DNA of 8,811 nt from Solirubrobacteraceae bacterium (GCA_030038955.1 JASHQV010000038.1:1-8811), one strand, 5' to 3'; counted from the stretch's first letter, positions 1 through 6,619 are shown. Translations and numbers: made by a program. The notes: generated from the sequence alone by a model not told the origin.

Positions 1-5
1 GTCAT
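1..5 (-). CDS. Start of a leftward gene running off the left edge (start codon only)
   Basis: An ATG lies on the minus strand at 5-3. It is preceded by AGGAA (15-11) at a spacing of 5 bases, which is a good Shine-Dalgarno arrangement. A plausible promoter with a perfect palindromic operator lies upstream on the same strand. Only the first codon is inside the window, so the product is unknown. The call rests on the promoter, operator, ribosome binding site and ATG being in the right order. If real, it would be another member of the regulon seen in the rest of the window. Confidence 0.35.
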
Positions 6-33
6 GGGCGTTCCTAGTCGGGAAATGAGCTTC

Positions 34-49
34 ACTAACGAGCGTTAGT
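34..49. promoter_or_regulatory. Operator palindrome O1 (perfect)
   Basis: The sequence is ACTAACG-AG-CGTTAGT, a perfect 7-2-7 inverted repeat. It lies just downstream of the predicted -10 of the left-edge gene and between that gene and the tetR stop codon. The same palindrome recurs at 4585-4600 and, with one change, at 8266-8281. Size and symmetry suit a TetR-family dimer. The AACG-NN-CGTT core resembles the one I recall for PaaR, a TetR-type regulator of phenylacetate genes in Thermus, but that is only a resemblance. Confidence 0.65.
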
Positions 50-53
50 AGGA

Positions 54-83
54 ATCGTAGTCGATGCAGCGCAGTCAAGTCAA
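54..83 (-). promoter_or_regulatory. Predicted sigma70-type promoter of the left-edge gene
   Basis: On the minus strand a TTGACT (83-78) is followed after 18 bases by TACGAT (59-54). The expected start of transcription falls around 47, inside the palindrome at 34-49, so a bound repressor would block initiation. The -35 matches the consensus well and the -10 has four of six bases. This is read from sequence only. Confidence 0.45.
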
Positions 84-110
84 CTGCGACCAACCTCAAG
101 GAACTCGTTC

Positions 111-126
111 TCCCGAATGCTCGGGA
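111..126. terminator. Hairpin downstream of tetR, possible weak terminator
   Basis: TCCCGA-ATGC-TCGGGA is a perfect 6-bp stem with a 4-base loop, 28 bases past the tetR stop codon on the minus strand. No run of T follows it on either strand, so it is at best a weak intrinsic terminator. It might instead be a chance inverted repeat. Confidence 0.3.
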
Positions 127-153
127 CGACGGAGACGCTATCGCCGACGCTGA

Positions 154-816
154 CTACTCGACGGCAGTCGTGGCTCGACCGTGTGGGCTCACCGTCGAAG
201 CCATCACGGCACGCACAGCGAGATCGCCGTAGATCGAGGCAATAGCATCGGGTGACAAACGCCCATCCTCTCGATACCAGACGTCCACAGCAGTCGCCAT
301 TGTGGCGAGCGCAAACGTCACCACGGCAACGTCGTCGACTTGCCAACCATACTCGGCTCGCCCCGCCGTGAGGATATCACGAAAGAGGCGCTCGTACTGG
401 TCACGTATCCTCTGGACTCGCTTTCTGCGTGACGGTTTCAGAGCGTGCAGCTGATCGTCGGCAACCTTGGCTCGGAGGCGATTCTGGGCGCTGTAGCGAA
501 CGTGAAACTCGACCAGCCGCCGCAGCTCGGCCTGGGGTGAGGCGGCAAAGCTGACTGCCGCGCGCCCTCCCGCCAGCATCTCCTGCATGGTGCCGTAGGC
601 GATCTCGAAGAGGATGTCCTCCTTGCTGGCGAAGTGGTTGTACACGCTCGCGGCCTTGATCCCAACCGCCGCGGCCACTTCCCGCATGCTGGTGGCGTGG
701 TAGCCCTTCTCGTAGAAGAGCTCGGTGGCCGCATCGCGGATGCGCGTTGCGGTCCCTCCGTTGCTCGCCACCCCCTTGTCCGCCATAGCCTTAGGGTACA
801 TCGGATTCTCGGTCAC
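154..816 (-). CDS. TetR-family transcriptional regulator, KstR2-like
   Basis: Probable repressor of 220 aa. The N-terminal DNA-binding domain begins near residue 22 (ATRIRDAATELFYEKGYHA), and its helix-turn-helix runs about residues 43-62 (SMREVAAAVGIKAASVYNHF), the classic TetR pattern. The C-terminal ligand domain ends in WYREDGRLSPDAIASIYGDL, a tail typical of TetR regulators of acyl-CoA and lipid breakdown such as the KstR2 group; family members often bind CoA thioesters. It is divergent from the crotonase gene, with an operator half-site between them, so it probably controls itself and the neighbours. The start is uncertain: GTG at 816 gives the longest form, ATG at 801 has a weak GAG six bases upstream, and ATG at 786 leaves 11 residues before the domain. 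None has a strong ribosome binding site. Family is sure, ligand is inferred. Confidence 0.93.
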   Translation of the reverse strand: MTENPMYPKAMADKGVASNGGTATRIRDAATELFYEKGYHATSMREVAAAVGIKAASVYNHFASKEDILFEIAYGTMQEMLAGGRAAVSFAASPQAELRRLVEFHVRYSAQNRLRAKVADDQLHALKPSRRKRVQRIRDQYERLFRDILTAGRAEYGWQVDDVAVVTFALATMATAVDVWYREDGRLSPDAIASIYGDLAVRAVMASTVSPHGRATTAVE

Positions 817-847
817 GAGCAGCTATGACGATCGGATTCCTTCAGCC

Positions 848-876
848 TTGACTTCAGAGACCGAACTAACGATAGT
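848..876 (+). promoter_or_regulatory. Predicted promoter of the crotonase gene
   Basis: TTGACT (848-853) and GATAGT (871-876) are separated by exactly 17 bases. The -10 is part of the operator-like sequence ACTAACGATAGT. Transcription would start near 883, leaving about 45 bases of leader before the ATG at 928. The spacing and the good -35 make this the best-supported promoter in the tetR/crotonase gap. Confidence 0.55.
865..876. promoter_or_regulatory. Operator-like half-site O2 between tetR and the crotonase gene
   Basis: ACTAACGATAGT has the intact left half (ACTAACG) of the palindrome found elsewhere in the window, followed by TAGT with four bases missing from the centre. It overlaps the predicted -10 of the crotonase promoter. 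It could be a weak or altered binding site, which is common at a repressor's own promoter, or a chance half-match. Confidence 0.45.
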
Positions 877-915
877 GAGGAGAGACAGCGAACATCGGCG
901 GTCTCTTTCCGCCAT

Positions 916-920
916 AGGAG
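916..920 (+). promoter_or_regulatory. Ribosome binding site of the crotonase gene
   Basis: AGGAG lies 7 bases before the ATG at 928 and fixes that start. No other in-frame start with a comparable site lies nearby. Confidence 0.75.
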
Positions 921-927
921 TTAGCTC

Positions 928-1746
928 ATGAACGAGAGCATCATCGAGTACGAGGCTGTCCCGCCGGTCGCCCGTATCACACTAAATCGTCCCGACAAGC
1001 TGAATGCCCTCAGCTATGCGCTCGTCGACGGGCTCCGCGATGCGCTGCGACGCGCGGCCGCCGACGATGAGGTGAAGGTGGTTGTGCTGCGCGGCGCTGG
1101 CCGTGCGTTCTCCGCTGGCTATGACCTCAACGAGGAGGTGGCGGACGGTATCGAGAGCGCCGACGCCTGGCATCACATCCTCAGCAAAGACGTCGACGTC
1201 ACGCTTGAGCTCTTGCGCTTGCCCAAGCCGACGATCGCCGCGGTGCATGGTTGGTGCTTGGCGGGCGGATGCGACCTTGCGATGGCCTGCGACATGATCA
1301 TCGCCACCGAGGATGCCAAGTTCGGCGAGCCGGAGATTCGCTATGGGTCCGGGCCGGTGACGATGCTGATGCCGTTTCTCATCGGCCAGAAGAAAACGAA
1401 CGAGCTGCTGTTCACCGGCGACGCAATCGACGCCAGCGAGGCCGAGCGGATCGGGCTCATCAACCGCGTCGTTCCCGCCGGGGAGCTCGAGGAGCACGTC
1501 GACGCGCTCGTGGCCAAAATCGCACCGACGCCCGTGGCGGTTCTGCGCTACACGAAGCTGGGCATTCTCCGTGCCTACGACGCGATGGGGCTAAGCCAAG
1601 CAGTCGCCGCAAATCTCGACCTATCGGCCATCCTGAACGCGAGCGACACGCCGGAGCAGCGCGAATTCGATGCGATCGCCGCGCGCGACGGTCTAAGGGC
1701 TGCATTGACCTGGCGCGACGGGCGCTACGGGCGGATCGCCGTCTAG
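928..1746 (+). CDS. Enoyl-CoA hydratase/isomerase (crotonase) family protein
   Basis: Crotonase-fold enzyme of 272 aa, normal length for the family, expected to hydrate or isomerise a 2-enoyl-CoA in the cytoplasm. Recognised by ITLNRPDKLNALS (17-29), the first oxyanion-hole motif AFSAGYDL (60-67), the second GWCLAGGCDLAMACD (108-122) and FGEPEIRYGSG (132-142). Against rat mitochondrial enoyl-CoA hydratase from memory, catalytic Glu164 is kept as Glu136, but Glu144 is replaced by Asp116 at the same 20-residue spacing. A hydratase with Asp there is possible, but many crotonase members with that change do other chemistry, so the exact reaction is open. It has its own promoter and ribosome binding site, is divergent from tetR, and converges on the reductase gene with 56 bases between the stops. 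Family sure, substrate unknown. Confidence 0.93.
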   Translation: MNESIIEYEAVPPVARITLNRPDKLNALSYALVDGLRDALRRAAADDEVKVVVLRGAGRAFSAGYDLNEEVADGIESADAWHHILSKDVDVTLELLRLPKPTIAAVHGWCLAGGCDLAMACDMIIATEDAKFGEPEIRYGSGPVTMLMPFLIGQKKTNELLFTGDAIDASEAERIGLINRVVPAGELEEHVDALVAKIAPTPVAVLRYTKLGILRAYDAMGLSQAVAANLDLSAILNASDTPEQREFDAIAARDGLRAALTWRDGRYGRIAV

Positions 1747-1757
1747 CGCAGGTTTGT

Positions 1758-1786
1758 CTGGCGCACCGCAAGCTTGCTCCCGCCAG
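1758..1786. terminator. Inverted repeat between convergent stops, possible weak bidirectional terminator
   Basis: CTGGCG (1758-1763) pairs with CGCCAG (1781-1786), enclosing the small palindrome GCAAGCTTGC (1768-1777). It sits in the 56-base gap between the crotonase stop and the reductase stop, where a two-way terminator is expected. There is no T run on either side, so support is limited to position and symmetry. Confidence 0.35.
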
Positions 1787-1802
1787 GGCTCCGCGCGCCT
1801 CC

Positions 1803-3059
1803 TTATGGCTGCTCGTGTCGTCCCTGACCCGAGGCCGTCGCACCGACGAGGATCGCCGTGTTCCCGCGCGGCAGGCGCCCATCGGCCATCTCCTGATGAG
1901 CACACCCAACCTGGTCAAAGGGCAGGACCTGCCCGAGTACGGGGTCGATCACGCCCTCGTTGAGCAGACTCCACCAGGCCCGGGCTTGCTCGTCGTTCGT
2001 GCCGTGAGAGCCTTGTAGGCGCTTCTGCCGGGTCCAGTGGTAACGGAGGTCGACCATCGCCGAGTAGCCGGCGGTGCCCGCGCATATGACAACCATCCCT
2101 CCGGGTTCGCACACGAACACAGACGTGGGGACTGTGGCCTCGCCCGGATGCTCGACCACGATCGCCGGGTTGCGCTTCTCGCCGACGATATCCCATATCC
2201 GCTTCCCGAACGCACGCGCGGCGGACACCCACTGCTTCTGGCCGGTTGCGTCGCTCCAGTGAGGCGGGATCCCCCAGTGATCGAATTCACGGCGATTGAT
2301 GTACCCGAGGGCGCCGAGGGAGCAACAGAACTCTCCTCGCTGACGGCTTGAGACGACAGCCACCGGCAGCGCACCTGCGTGGGCGACCAGCTGGATGGCC
2401 TGGGTTCCGAGTCCCCCGGCACCGCCCCAAATCAGGACAACGTCGCCCTCATGCACGGTATGGGGCGCCCACCCGAAGAGCATCCGGTAGGCGGTCGTCC
2501 CGACGAGCGTGGCGGCCGCCGCTTCTTCCCAGGTGAGGTGGGATGGCTTCGGCAGCAGTTGGTGGGCCTGCGCGACTGCGAACTGAGCAAAGGCGCCGTA
2601 GTTGGTCTGATATCCCCAGATCCGCGCAGAAGGCGCGATCATCGGATCCCGCGCCGCGCGGACCCAAGGGTCGTCGCGGTCCCACCAACCGTGGTGGATG
2701 ATCACCTCGTCGCCCACCAAGACGCGATCTACCTCGCCTCCTACGGCGTATACGATCCCCGAGGCGTCGCTGCCGCCGACGTGGAAGTCTCGTTGATCTC
2801 CGGTCCGCTGGCGCTCGGCGATCACGTCAATCGGTACGCCCTGCGCTGCCCAGACGTTGTCGAAGTTGAGTCCAGCCGCCATTACCGCGATCAGCACTTC
2901 GTCTGGCCCGGGCTGGGGTGTGTCGATCTCCTCGAGGGCAAACGCATCGATCGGCGGGCCGAGGCGGTCCTGTCGGATGACTTGGGCGAGCATCCGCTCG
3001 GGCACCTCTCCCACGGGCGGCAAGTCGGGGAGTGGATGAGCGTTGATGGGGGCTGTCAT
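1803..3059 (-). CDS. Crotonyl-CoA carboxylase/reductase-like enoyl-CoA reductase (MDR superfamily)
   Basis: Medium-chain dehydrogenase/reductase of 418 aa, slightly shorter than typical Ccr (about 430-450). It probably reduces a 2-enoyl-CoA with NADPH. Ccr hallmarks: VMAAGLNFDNVWAAQGVP (59-76), GGSDASGIVYAVG (95-107), DPMIAPSARIWGYQTNYGAF (138-157), the nucleotide-binding loop WGGAGGLGTQA (211-221), VEHPGEAT (302-309) and KRLQGSHGTN (346-355). Of the four CO2-binding residues known from Kitasatospora Ccr (Asn81, Phe170, Glu171, His365), my alignment gives Asp67, Tyr150, Gln151 and His352. Tyr also occurs in Rhodobacter Ccr, but Asp and Gln are unusual and suggest lost or weak carboxylation. 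The start is ATG at 3059: GGAG lies 7 bases upstream and the ATG overlaps the amidase stop as ATGA, implying translational coupling. The reading frame stays open upstream to 3590, but that part is antisense-type sequence under the amidase. Fold sure; carboxylase versus reductase unresolved. Confidence 0.9.
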   Translation of the reverse strand: MTAPINAHPLPDLPPVGEVPERMLAQVIRQDRLGPPIDAFALEEIDTPQPGPDEVLIAVMAAGLNFDNVWAAQGVPIDVIAERQRTGDQRDFHVGGSDASGIVYAVGGEVDRVLVGDEVIIHHGWWDRDDPWVRAARDPMIAPSARIWGYQTNYGAFAQFAVAQAHQLLPKPSHLTWEEAAAATLVGTTAYRMLFGWAPHTVHEGDVVLIWGGAGGLGTQAIQLVAHAGALPVAVVSSRQRGEFCCSLGALGYINRREFDHWGIPPHWSDATGQKQWVSAARAFGKRIWDIVGEKRNPAIVVEHPGEATVPTSVFVCEPGGMVVICAGTAGYSAMVDLRYHWTRQKRLQGSHGTNDEQARAWWSLLNEGVIDPVLGQVLPFDQVGCAHQEMADGRLPRGNTAILVGATASGQGRHEQP

Positions 3060-4510
3060 GCGATCTCTCCAATCGTCGGGTTTGGGAATGCGGCGTGAAC
3101 CGTGGGGCGGCGCTCGGCCCAAGGAACGGCCTCTTCGAGTTGAGCGCTCAGCGCCAGCAGCATTTGCTCGTTGCCGAACCGGCCAGCGAGATGGATCCCA
3201 ATCGGCAAACCCTCCGTGCTCATGCACAGCGGCAGGCTGATGGCAGGCTGACCCGTGCAGTTGAATAGCGAGGTCGTTGACTCGAGATTTCCGACCGCGC
3301 TCTCGTAGTACCAAGTGGACGGCACTTCGGCCGCAGGGTCGTACTCGCCGAGCCGCAAGGGAAGAGTTGGAATCGTCGCCCCGAGGAGTACGTCGAACTG
3401 TGCGAAGAACGGCGCTACCTGGCGGGAAACCGCCGCTAGCGACTCCACCGCAGCCGCGAGCTCTAGAGCCGACAGCGCCTGACCGCGTCTGCACCAAGCC
3501 CGCGTGTGTCCCTCCAGCGTCTTTGGCCCAGGCGTCCGTCCGGTCTGGGTTGCCGCCGATGCGACCGATGCCGCAGTCATGACGCTCCACACGTTGAGTG
3601 TCGCTTCGAGGAACCGCCGCGAATCGAAACGCGGCCGCGCGGGCTCTACGTTGTGCCCCAGCTGTTCGCAGAGCGCCGCGATCCGCTCGACGGCTGCCTT
3701 GACCTGAGGGTCTGTTTCGCGCTCCCAGAAATGTTCGACCGTGAAGGCGATACGCAGTGGCCGGCGCCCATCAAGCCCAGTGATGTGGCCACGGAAGTCG
3801 TGATCGATGACATATGCGTCGCCCGGCGCGGCTCCGCCGACGGCATCGAGCAATGCCGCGGCATCGCGCACCGATCGCGTCAGGGCGAACTCGATCGACA
3901 GATCGCCGGGGAATGCGCCAGCTGGAGATGGCGACACGCGACCCCGCGAAGGCTTGAGACCTACGAGCCCACAGCAGGCGGCAGGCATCCTGATCGACCC
4001 GCCGCCGTCGCTGCCATGAGCGATAGGCACGATCCCGCTCGCCACGGCGGCCGCCGAGCCGCCGCTCGAGCCCGCCGTGCTGTGGGTCGGCGCCCAAGGG
4101 TTCCGCGTGACGCCCGTTGCTGCGGTCTCGACCGTTGCCGTGCACGCGAACTCCGAGGTTGCTGTGCGCCCCATATTGACGAGACCGGCGCGCCTGAAGC
4201 GGCGCATCAGCTCGGTGTCGTCAGGGGAGACCCAGCCGCGCAGCAGCCGGCTACCGGATTCGCACAGACGCCCGCGCTCCGTGCAGCCAATGTCCTTGAG
4301 CAGGAACGGAACTCCGGCAAATCGGGCGCCGGTGCCGCCAGTCGGGGCGGCGTAGTCGGGATACGTCTCGATGACGGCGTTCAGGGCTGGATTGACTACG
4401 GCGAGCGCCTCGAGACAGGCATCGGCTAATTCGTGCGGTGCAACCTCGCGCCGACGCACGAGCTCACCCAGCGCCAGCCCGTCGCGGACCGCATACTCTG
4501 AGAGTTGCAC
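3056..4510 (-). CDS. Amidase-signature family hydrolase, NylA-like
   Basis: Hydrolase of 484 aa, normal for the amidase-signature family, expected to cleave an amide to a carboxylate plus ammonia or an amine. The Ser-cisSer-Lys triad is complete: Lys72 in FLLKDIG, cis-Ser148 in AGSSGGSAAA, and nucleophile Ser172 in GSDGGGSIRMPA. From memory, the triad of 6-aminohexanoate cyclic dimer hydrolase (NylA) is Lys72/Ser150/Ser174, almost the same numbering, and CCGLVGLKPSRGRVSP (179-194) also looks NylA-like. GatA is unlikely because no gatB or gatC neighbour is visible. There is no signal peptide, so it is cytoplasmic. The start is GTG at 4510, with AGAAGG about 10 bases upstream. It is the first gene of an operon with the reductase and is divergent from the acyl-CoA synthetase, with two operator-like palindromes in the gap. 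The substrate cannot be read from the sequence. Confidence 0.93.
   Translation of the reverse strand: MQLSEYAVRDGLALGELVRRREVAPHELADACLEALAVVNPALNAVIETYPDYAAPTGGTGARFAGVPFLLKDIGCTERGRLCESGSRLLRGWVSPDDTELMRRFRRAGLVNMGRTATSEFACTATVETAATGVTRNPWAPTHSTAGSSGGSAAAVASGIVPIAHGSDGGGSIRMPAACCGLVGLKPSRGRVSPSPAGAFPGDLSIEFALTRSVRDAAALLDAVGGAAPGDAYVIDHDFRGHITGLDGRRPLRIAFTVEHFWERETDPQVKAAVERIAALCEQLGHNVEPARPRFDSRRFLEATLNVWSVMTAASVASAATQTGRTPGPKTLEGHTRAWCRRGQALSALELAAAVESLAAVSRQVAPFFAQFDVLLGATIPTLPLRLGEYDPAAEVPSTWYYESAVGNLESTTSLFNCTGQPAISLPLCMSTEGLPIGIHLAGRFGNEQMLLALSAQLEEAVPWAERRPTVHAAFPNPTIGEIA
3067..3070 (-). promoter_or_regulatory. Ribosome binding site of the reductase, inside the amidase gene
   Basis: GGAG on the minus strand lies 7 bases before the ATG at 3059, within the last codons of the amidase. 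It supports choosing 3059 over upstream in-frame starts and fits coupled translation of the two genes. Confidence 0.6.
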
Positions 4511-4527
4511 GGTTTGTGAACCTTCTT

Positions 4528-4543
4528 CCTAACAGACGTTCGC
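4528..4543. promoter_or_regulatory. Operator-like palindrome O3 near the amidase start
   Basis: CCTAACA-GA-CGTTCGC matches 11 of the 14 defined bases of ACTAACR-NN-YGTTAGT. It lies 18 bases upstream of the amidase GTG and 57 bp (centre to centre) from the perfect copy at 4585-4600. It is well placed to control the amidase side of this divergent promoter region, but it is degenerate, so affinity would be lower. Confidence 0.45.
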
Positions 4544-4584
4544 ATTACTAGGAAGCGCCGTCGCCGGGCATCCCAACGCCTGAT

Positions 4585-4600
4585 ACTAACATCTGTTAGT
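4585..4600. promoter_or_regulatory. Operator palindrome O4 (perfect) before the acyl-CoA synthetase
   Basis: ACTAACA-TC-TGTTAGT is a perfect 7-2-7 inverted repeat 18 bases before the synthetase start. It overlaps a -10-like GATACT (4582-4587), for which no convincing -35 is visible. Its sequence differs from O1 only at the central bases and one symmetric pair (G/C changed to A/T). Keeping the symmetry while changing a base pair on both arms is good evidence of selection on a dimer site. Confidence 0.65.
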
Positions 4601-4618
4601 CTCTTCGACGTCACCGCT

Positions 4619-6619
4619 GTGATGCTCCCTCCCAGTGTTCGATCGCTCGTTGAGCCTCGCTCCCTCGTGCTCATCGGTGCCTCGCCGCGGCGGCCCGCGC
4701 CAGTCCGCGGTGCCGCCCGGGGGGACATCCCCGTCTGGGCGGTGAATCCGGGCCGTGACACGGTGCTTGGGGTGCCGTGCTTCCGGACCGTCGGAGACCT
4801 GCCGGAGCAGCCCGAGACTGCAGTTCTCCTCGTCGGTCACCGGCGGCTCGAAGCGGCACTTGCAGAGGCAATAGAGGCCGGCGTCAGGAGCTTCATCGTG
4901 CCCGGTCTCGGCAGCGAGGCGGGGACCGAGGGCGCCGCCGTCTTGAGCGGCGTAAAAGGCCTGATCGCATCAGCTGGCGGCACGATGCTTGGTCCCAACT
5001 GCATGGGCATAGCCGTCCCTGATGGCGCCTCTCCTTGGCTGGCGGATCTCCCCCCCGCCTTCATCCCGGGCCATGTCGCAGCCGTGGTTCAGTCTGGGTC
5101 AATCGGAGAAGCGCTAATTGCCCTCGGTCCGCGTGTCGGCTTTCGGGCGGTGATATCGACCGGCGGTGAGGCCGACGTCGGTCTCGCCGAACTGCTGGAG
5201 TTCTTCGTCCTCGACGAGCGGACGCGAGCGATCGGGTTGTTCGTCGAGACGGTGCGCAAGCAGAAGGAGTTCGCGGCCGCGCTCGAGCACGCCGCGCGGC
5301 TCGAAAAGCCGGTGCTGTGCCTGAAGGTTGGCGCGTCGGCTGCCGCCGAGCGCATCGCGCTCGCCCACACCGGCGCGATCGTCGGATCGGCTCGCGCGTT
5401 CTCCTCCCTGCTTCGCCGCAGCGGTGCGCTCGAGGTGAGCGATATGCCCGAATTCGTCGAGACGCTCGAGGTTCTGGGTCGTCGGCGGTGGCCGACAGGC
5501 CGACGCGTCGGAGCGGTGTCCGAATCCGGAGGTGAGGCGGCACTGCTGGCTGATCGCGCGTCCGAGCGCGGCCTTAGCATCGAGCCACTTCCCGATGCTG
5601 TGCGTGCGTCGCTGGTCGAGGAGTTCCCTGCCCTGGTTGCGCCCCAGAACCCGGTGGATGCGTGGGCTGCGGACCAGCCCGAGCGGATCTTTCCCCGAAC
5701 GCTCGAGCTTCTCGGCGCCAGTGGCCGGTTTGATGTGTTGATCGCCCAGGTCGATCTATCCCGATTTCGTAGCCGTGGAGACCAAGCGTGGAACCGGATC
5801 GTCGTCGAGGCGCTCGGGCACGTCGCCTCTGAGCACGGGCTATTCGGTGCGATGACCACGACGCACACCAGCGATCCACCCGACTGGGCCTTCGAGCGGG
5901 CGCGCGCGCTCGACATTGCACTCCTGCGCGGCGTCGGGAACGCCGCCAGTGCGATCGTACGCGTTGCCGGCTGGCGGCCTCGAGTCCCGTTGAGACCGAC
6001 ATGGAGTGAGCCAATTCCGATTGATGATCTCCTCGTGCGCAGTGGTGCGCTTCCCGAGCACGAGTCGTGCTTGATCCTGGAGCGCTACGGCGTTCCGTTC
6101 GCGGCGCGTGAGCGTGCCAATACGCGCGCAGACGTCGCGGCAGCCGCGATGCGGCTGGGATTCCCCGTCGTCATCAAACGCGACGGCCAGGCGCACAAGG
6201 CCAGGTCCGGTGGTGTGCGGACCGGGATCGAAACAGCTGAGCAAGCAGCGCGTGCCGCCGCCGAGCTGGGCTTGCCGGTACTGATCGCGCGGCAGATTCC
6301 GGCCGGTGAGGAGTTTTTCTGTGGCGCCGTCCGGGACGCCGACTACGGTCCCGTTATCGCCGTCGGACGAGGTGGCACAGGCGTCGAGACAAACGACCGT
6401 TCTTCGACGGTGATCGGTCCACTGAGCGAGCGCGACGCAGGGGAGCTCGTCGCGGAGTCCGGGCTCGTCGATCCCCACAGCACACTCGCCCGTACAGTGA
6501 CAGCCGTGAGCCGACTGACGGACGAGCATCCGGAAGTGATCGAGGTCGACATCAACCCACTCATCCGTGGTACCTCGAGCACAATCGCCGTCGACGCACT
6601 CGTGGTAATCGAGCGCTAG
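4619..6619 (+). CDS. Acyl-CoA synthetase, NDP-forming, fused alpha-beta type
   Basis: Single-chain ADP/GDP-forming acyl-CoA synthetase of 666 aa, a little shorter than the usual ~700. It makes an acyl-CoA from a carboxylic acid, CoA and NTP through phosphohistidine. Order: CoA-binding Rossmann domain (about 1-135; VLIGASP 17-23, GPNCMG 125-130), two succinyl-CoA-ligase-like domains (about 148-455) with the phospho-His motif ALAHTG (His250), and a C-terminal ATP-grasp domain (about 465-666) with VVIKRDGQAHKARSGGV (517-533) and EVDINPLI (642-649). His526 matches the swinging-loop His (His71 of the beta chain) I recall from archaeal acetyl-CoA synthetases, so both histidines are kept. The usual SD before GGV is AR-S here, and the glycine loop after GAS is altered. 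Start GTG 4619 or ATG 4622, with no clear Shine-Dalgarno. Context suggests it activates the amidase product; the acid is unknown. Confidence 0.93.
   Translation: MMLPPSVRSLVEPRSLVLIGASPRRPAPVRGAARGDIPVWAVNPGRDTVLGVPCFRTVGDLPEQPETAVLLVGHRRLEAALAEAIEAGVRSFIVPGLGSEAGTEGAAVLSGVKGLIASAGGTMLGPNCMGIAVPDGASPWLADLPPAFIPGHVAAVVQSGSIGEALIALGPRVGFRAVISTGGEADVGLAELLEFFVLDERTRAIGLFVETVRKQKEFAAALEHAARLEKPVLCLKVGASAAAERIALAHTGAIVGSARAFSSLLRRSGALEVSDMPEFVETLEVLGRRRWPTGRRVGAVSESGGEAALLADRASERGLSIEPLPDAVRASLVEEFPALVAPQNPVDAWAADQPERIFPRTLELLGASGRFDVLIAQVDLSRFRSRGDQAWNRIVVEALGHVASEHGLFGAMTTTHTSDPPDWAFERARALDIALLRGVGNAASAIVRVAGWRPRVPLRPTWSEPIPIDDLLVRSGALPEHESCLILERYGVPFAARERANTRADVAAAAMRLGFPVVIKRDGQAHKARSGGVRTGIETAEQAARAAAELGLPVLIARQIPAGEEFFCGAVRDADYGPVIAVGRGGTGVETNDRSSTVIGPLSERDAGELVAESGLVDPHSTLARTVTAVSRLTDEHPEVIEVDINPLIRGTSSTIAVDALVVIER

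Noticed and set aside
80..346. 88-codon minus-strand frame over the end of tetR
   Set aside because: Out of frame with the regulator, rich in Arg and Cys, and it covers the predicted hairpin and intergenic DNA.
1251..2018. 255-codon plus-strand frame crossing the crotonase/reductase junction
   Set aside because: Runs out of frame through the crotonase and antisense to the reductase. Arginine-rich with no family features.
2379..3098. 239-codon plus-strand frame opposite the reductase
   Set aside because: Antisense shadow. It has no recognisable domain and overlaps a well-supported gene along its whole length.
3060..3590. N-terminal extension of 177 codons on the reductase frame
   Set aside because: It lies entirely over the amidase gene in another frame, has no family features, and the ATG at 3059 has a ribosome binding site and begins the conserved Ccr N-terminus.
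3506..4429. 307-codon plus-strand frame opposite the amidase
   Set aside because: Arginine- and alanine-rich shadow of the amidase, which has a complete catalytic triad on the other strand.
3056..4510. GatA subunit of the glutamyl-tRNA amidotransferase
   Set aside because: The family signature is shared, but there is no gatB or gatC next to it, the triad numbering and the CCGLVGLKPSRGR stretch look NylA-like, and the context is a catabolic regulon.
5089..5916. 275-codon minus-strand frame under the acyl-CoA synthetase
   Set aside because: Serine- and arginine-rich low-complexity translation typical of antisense high-GC DNA. The plus-strand frame holds clear synthetase motifs.
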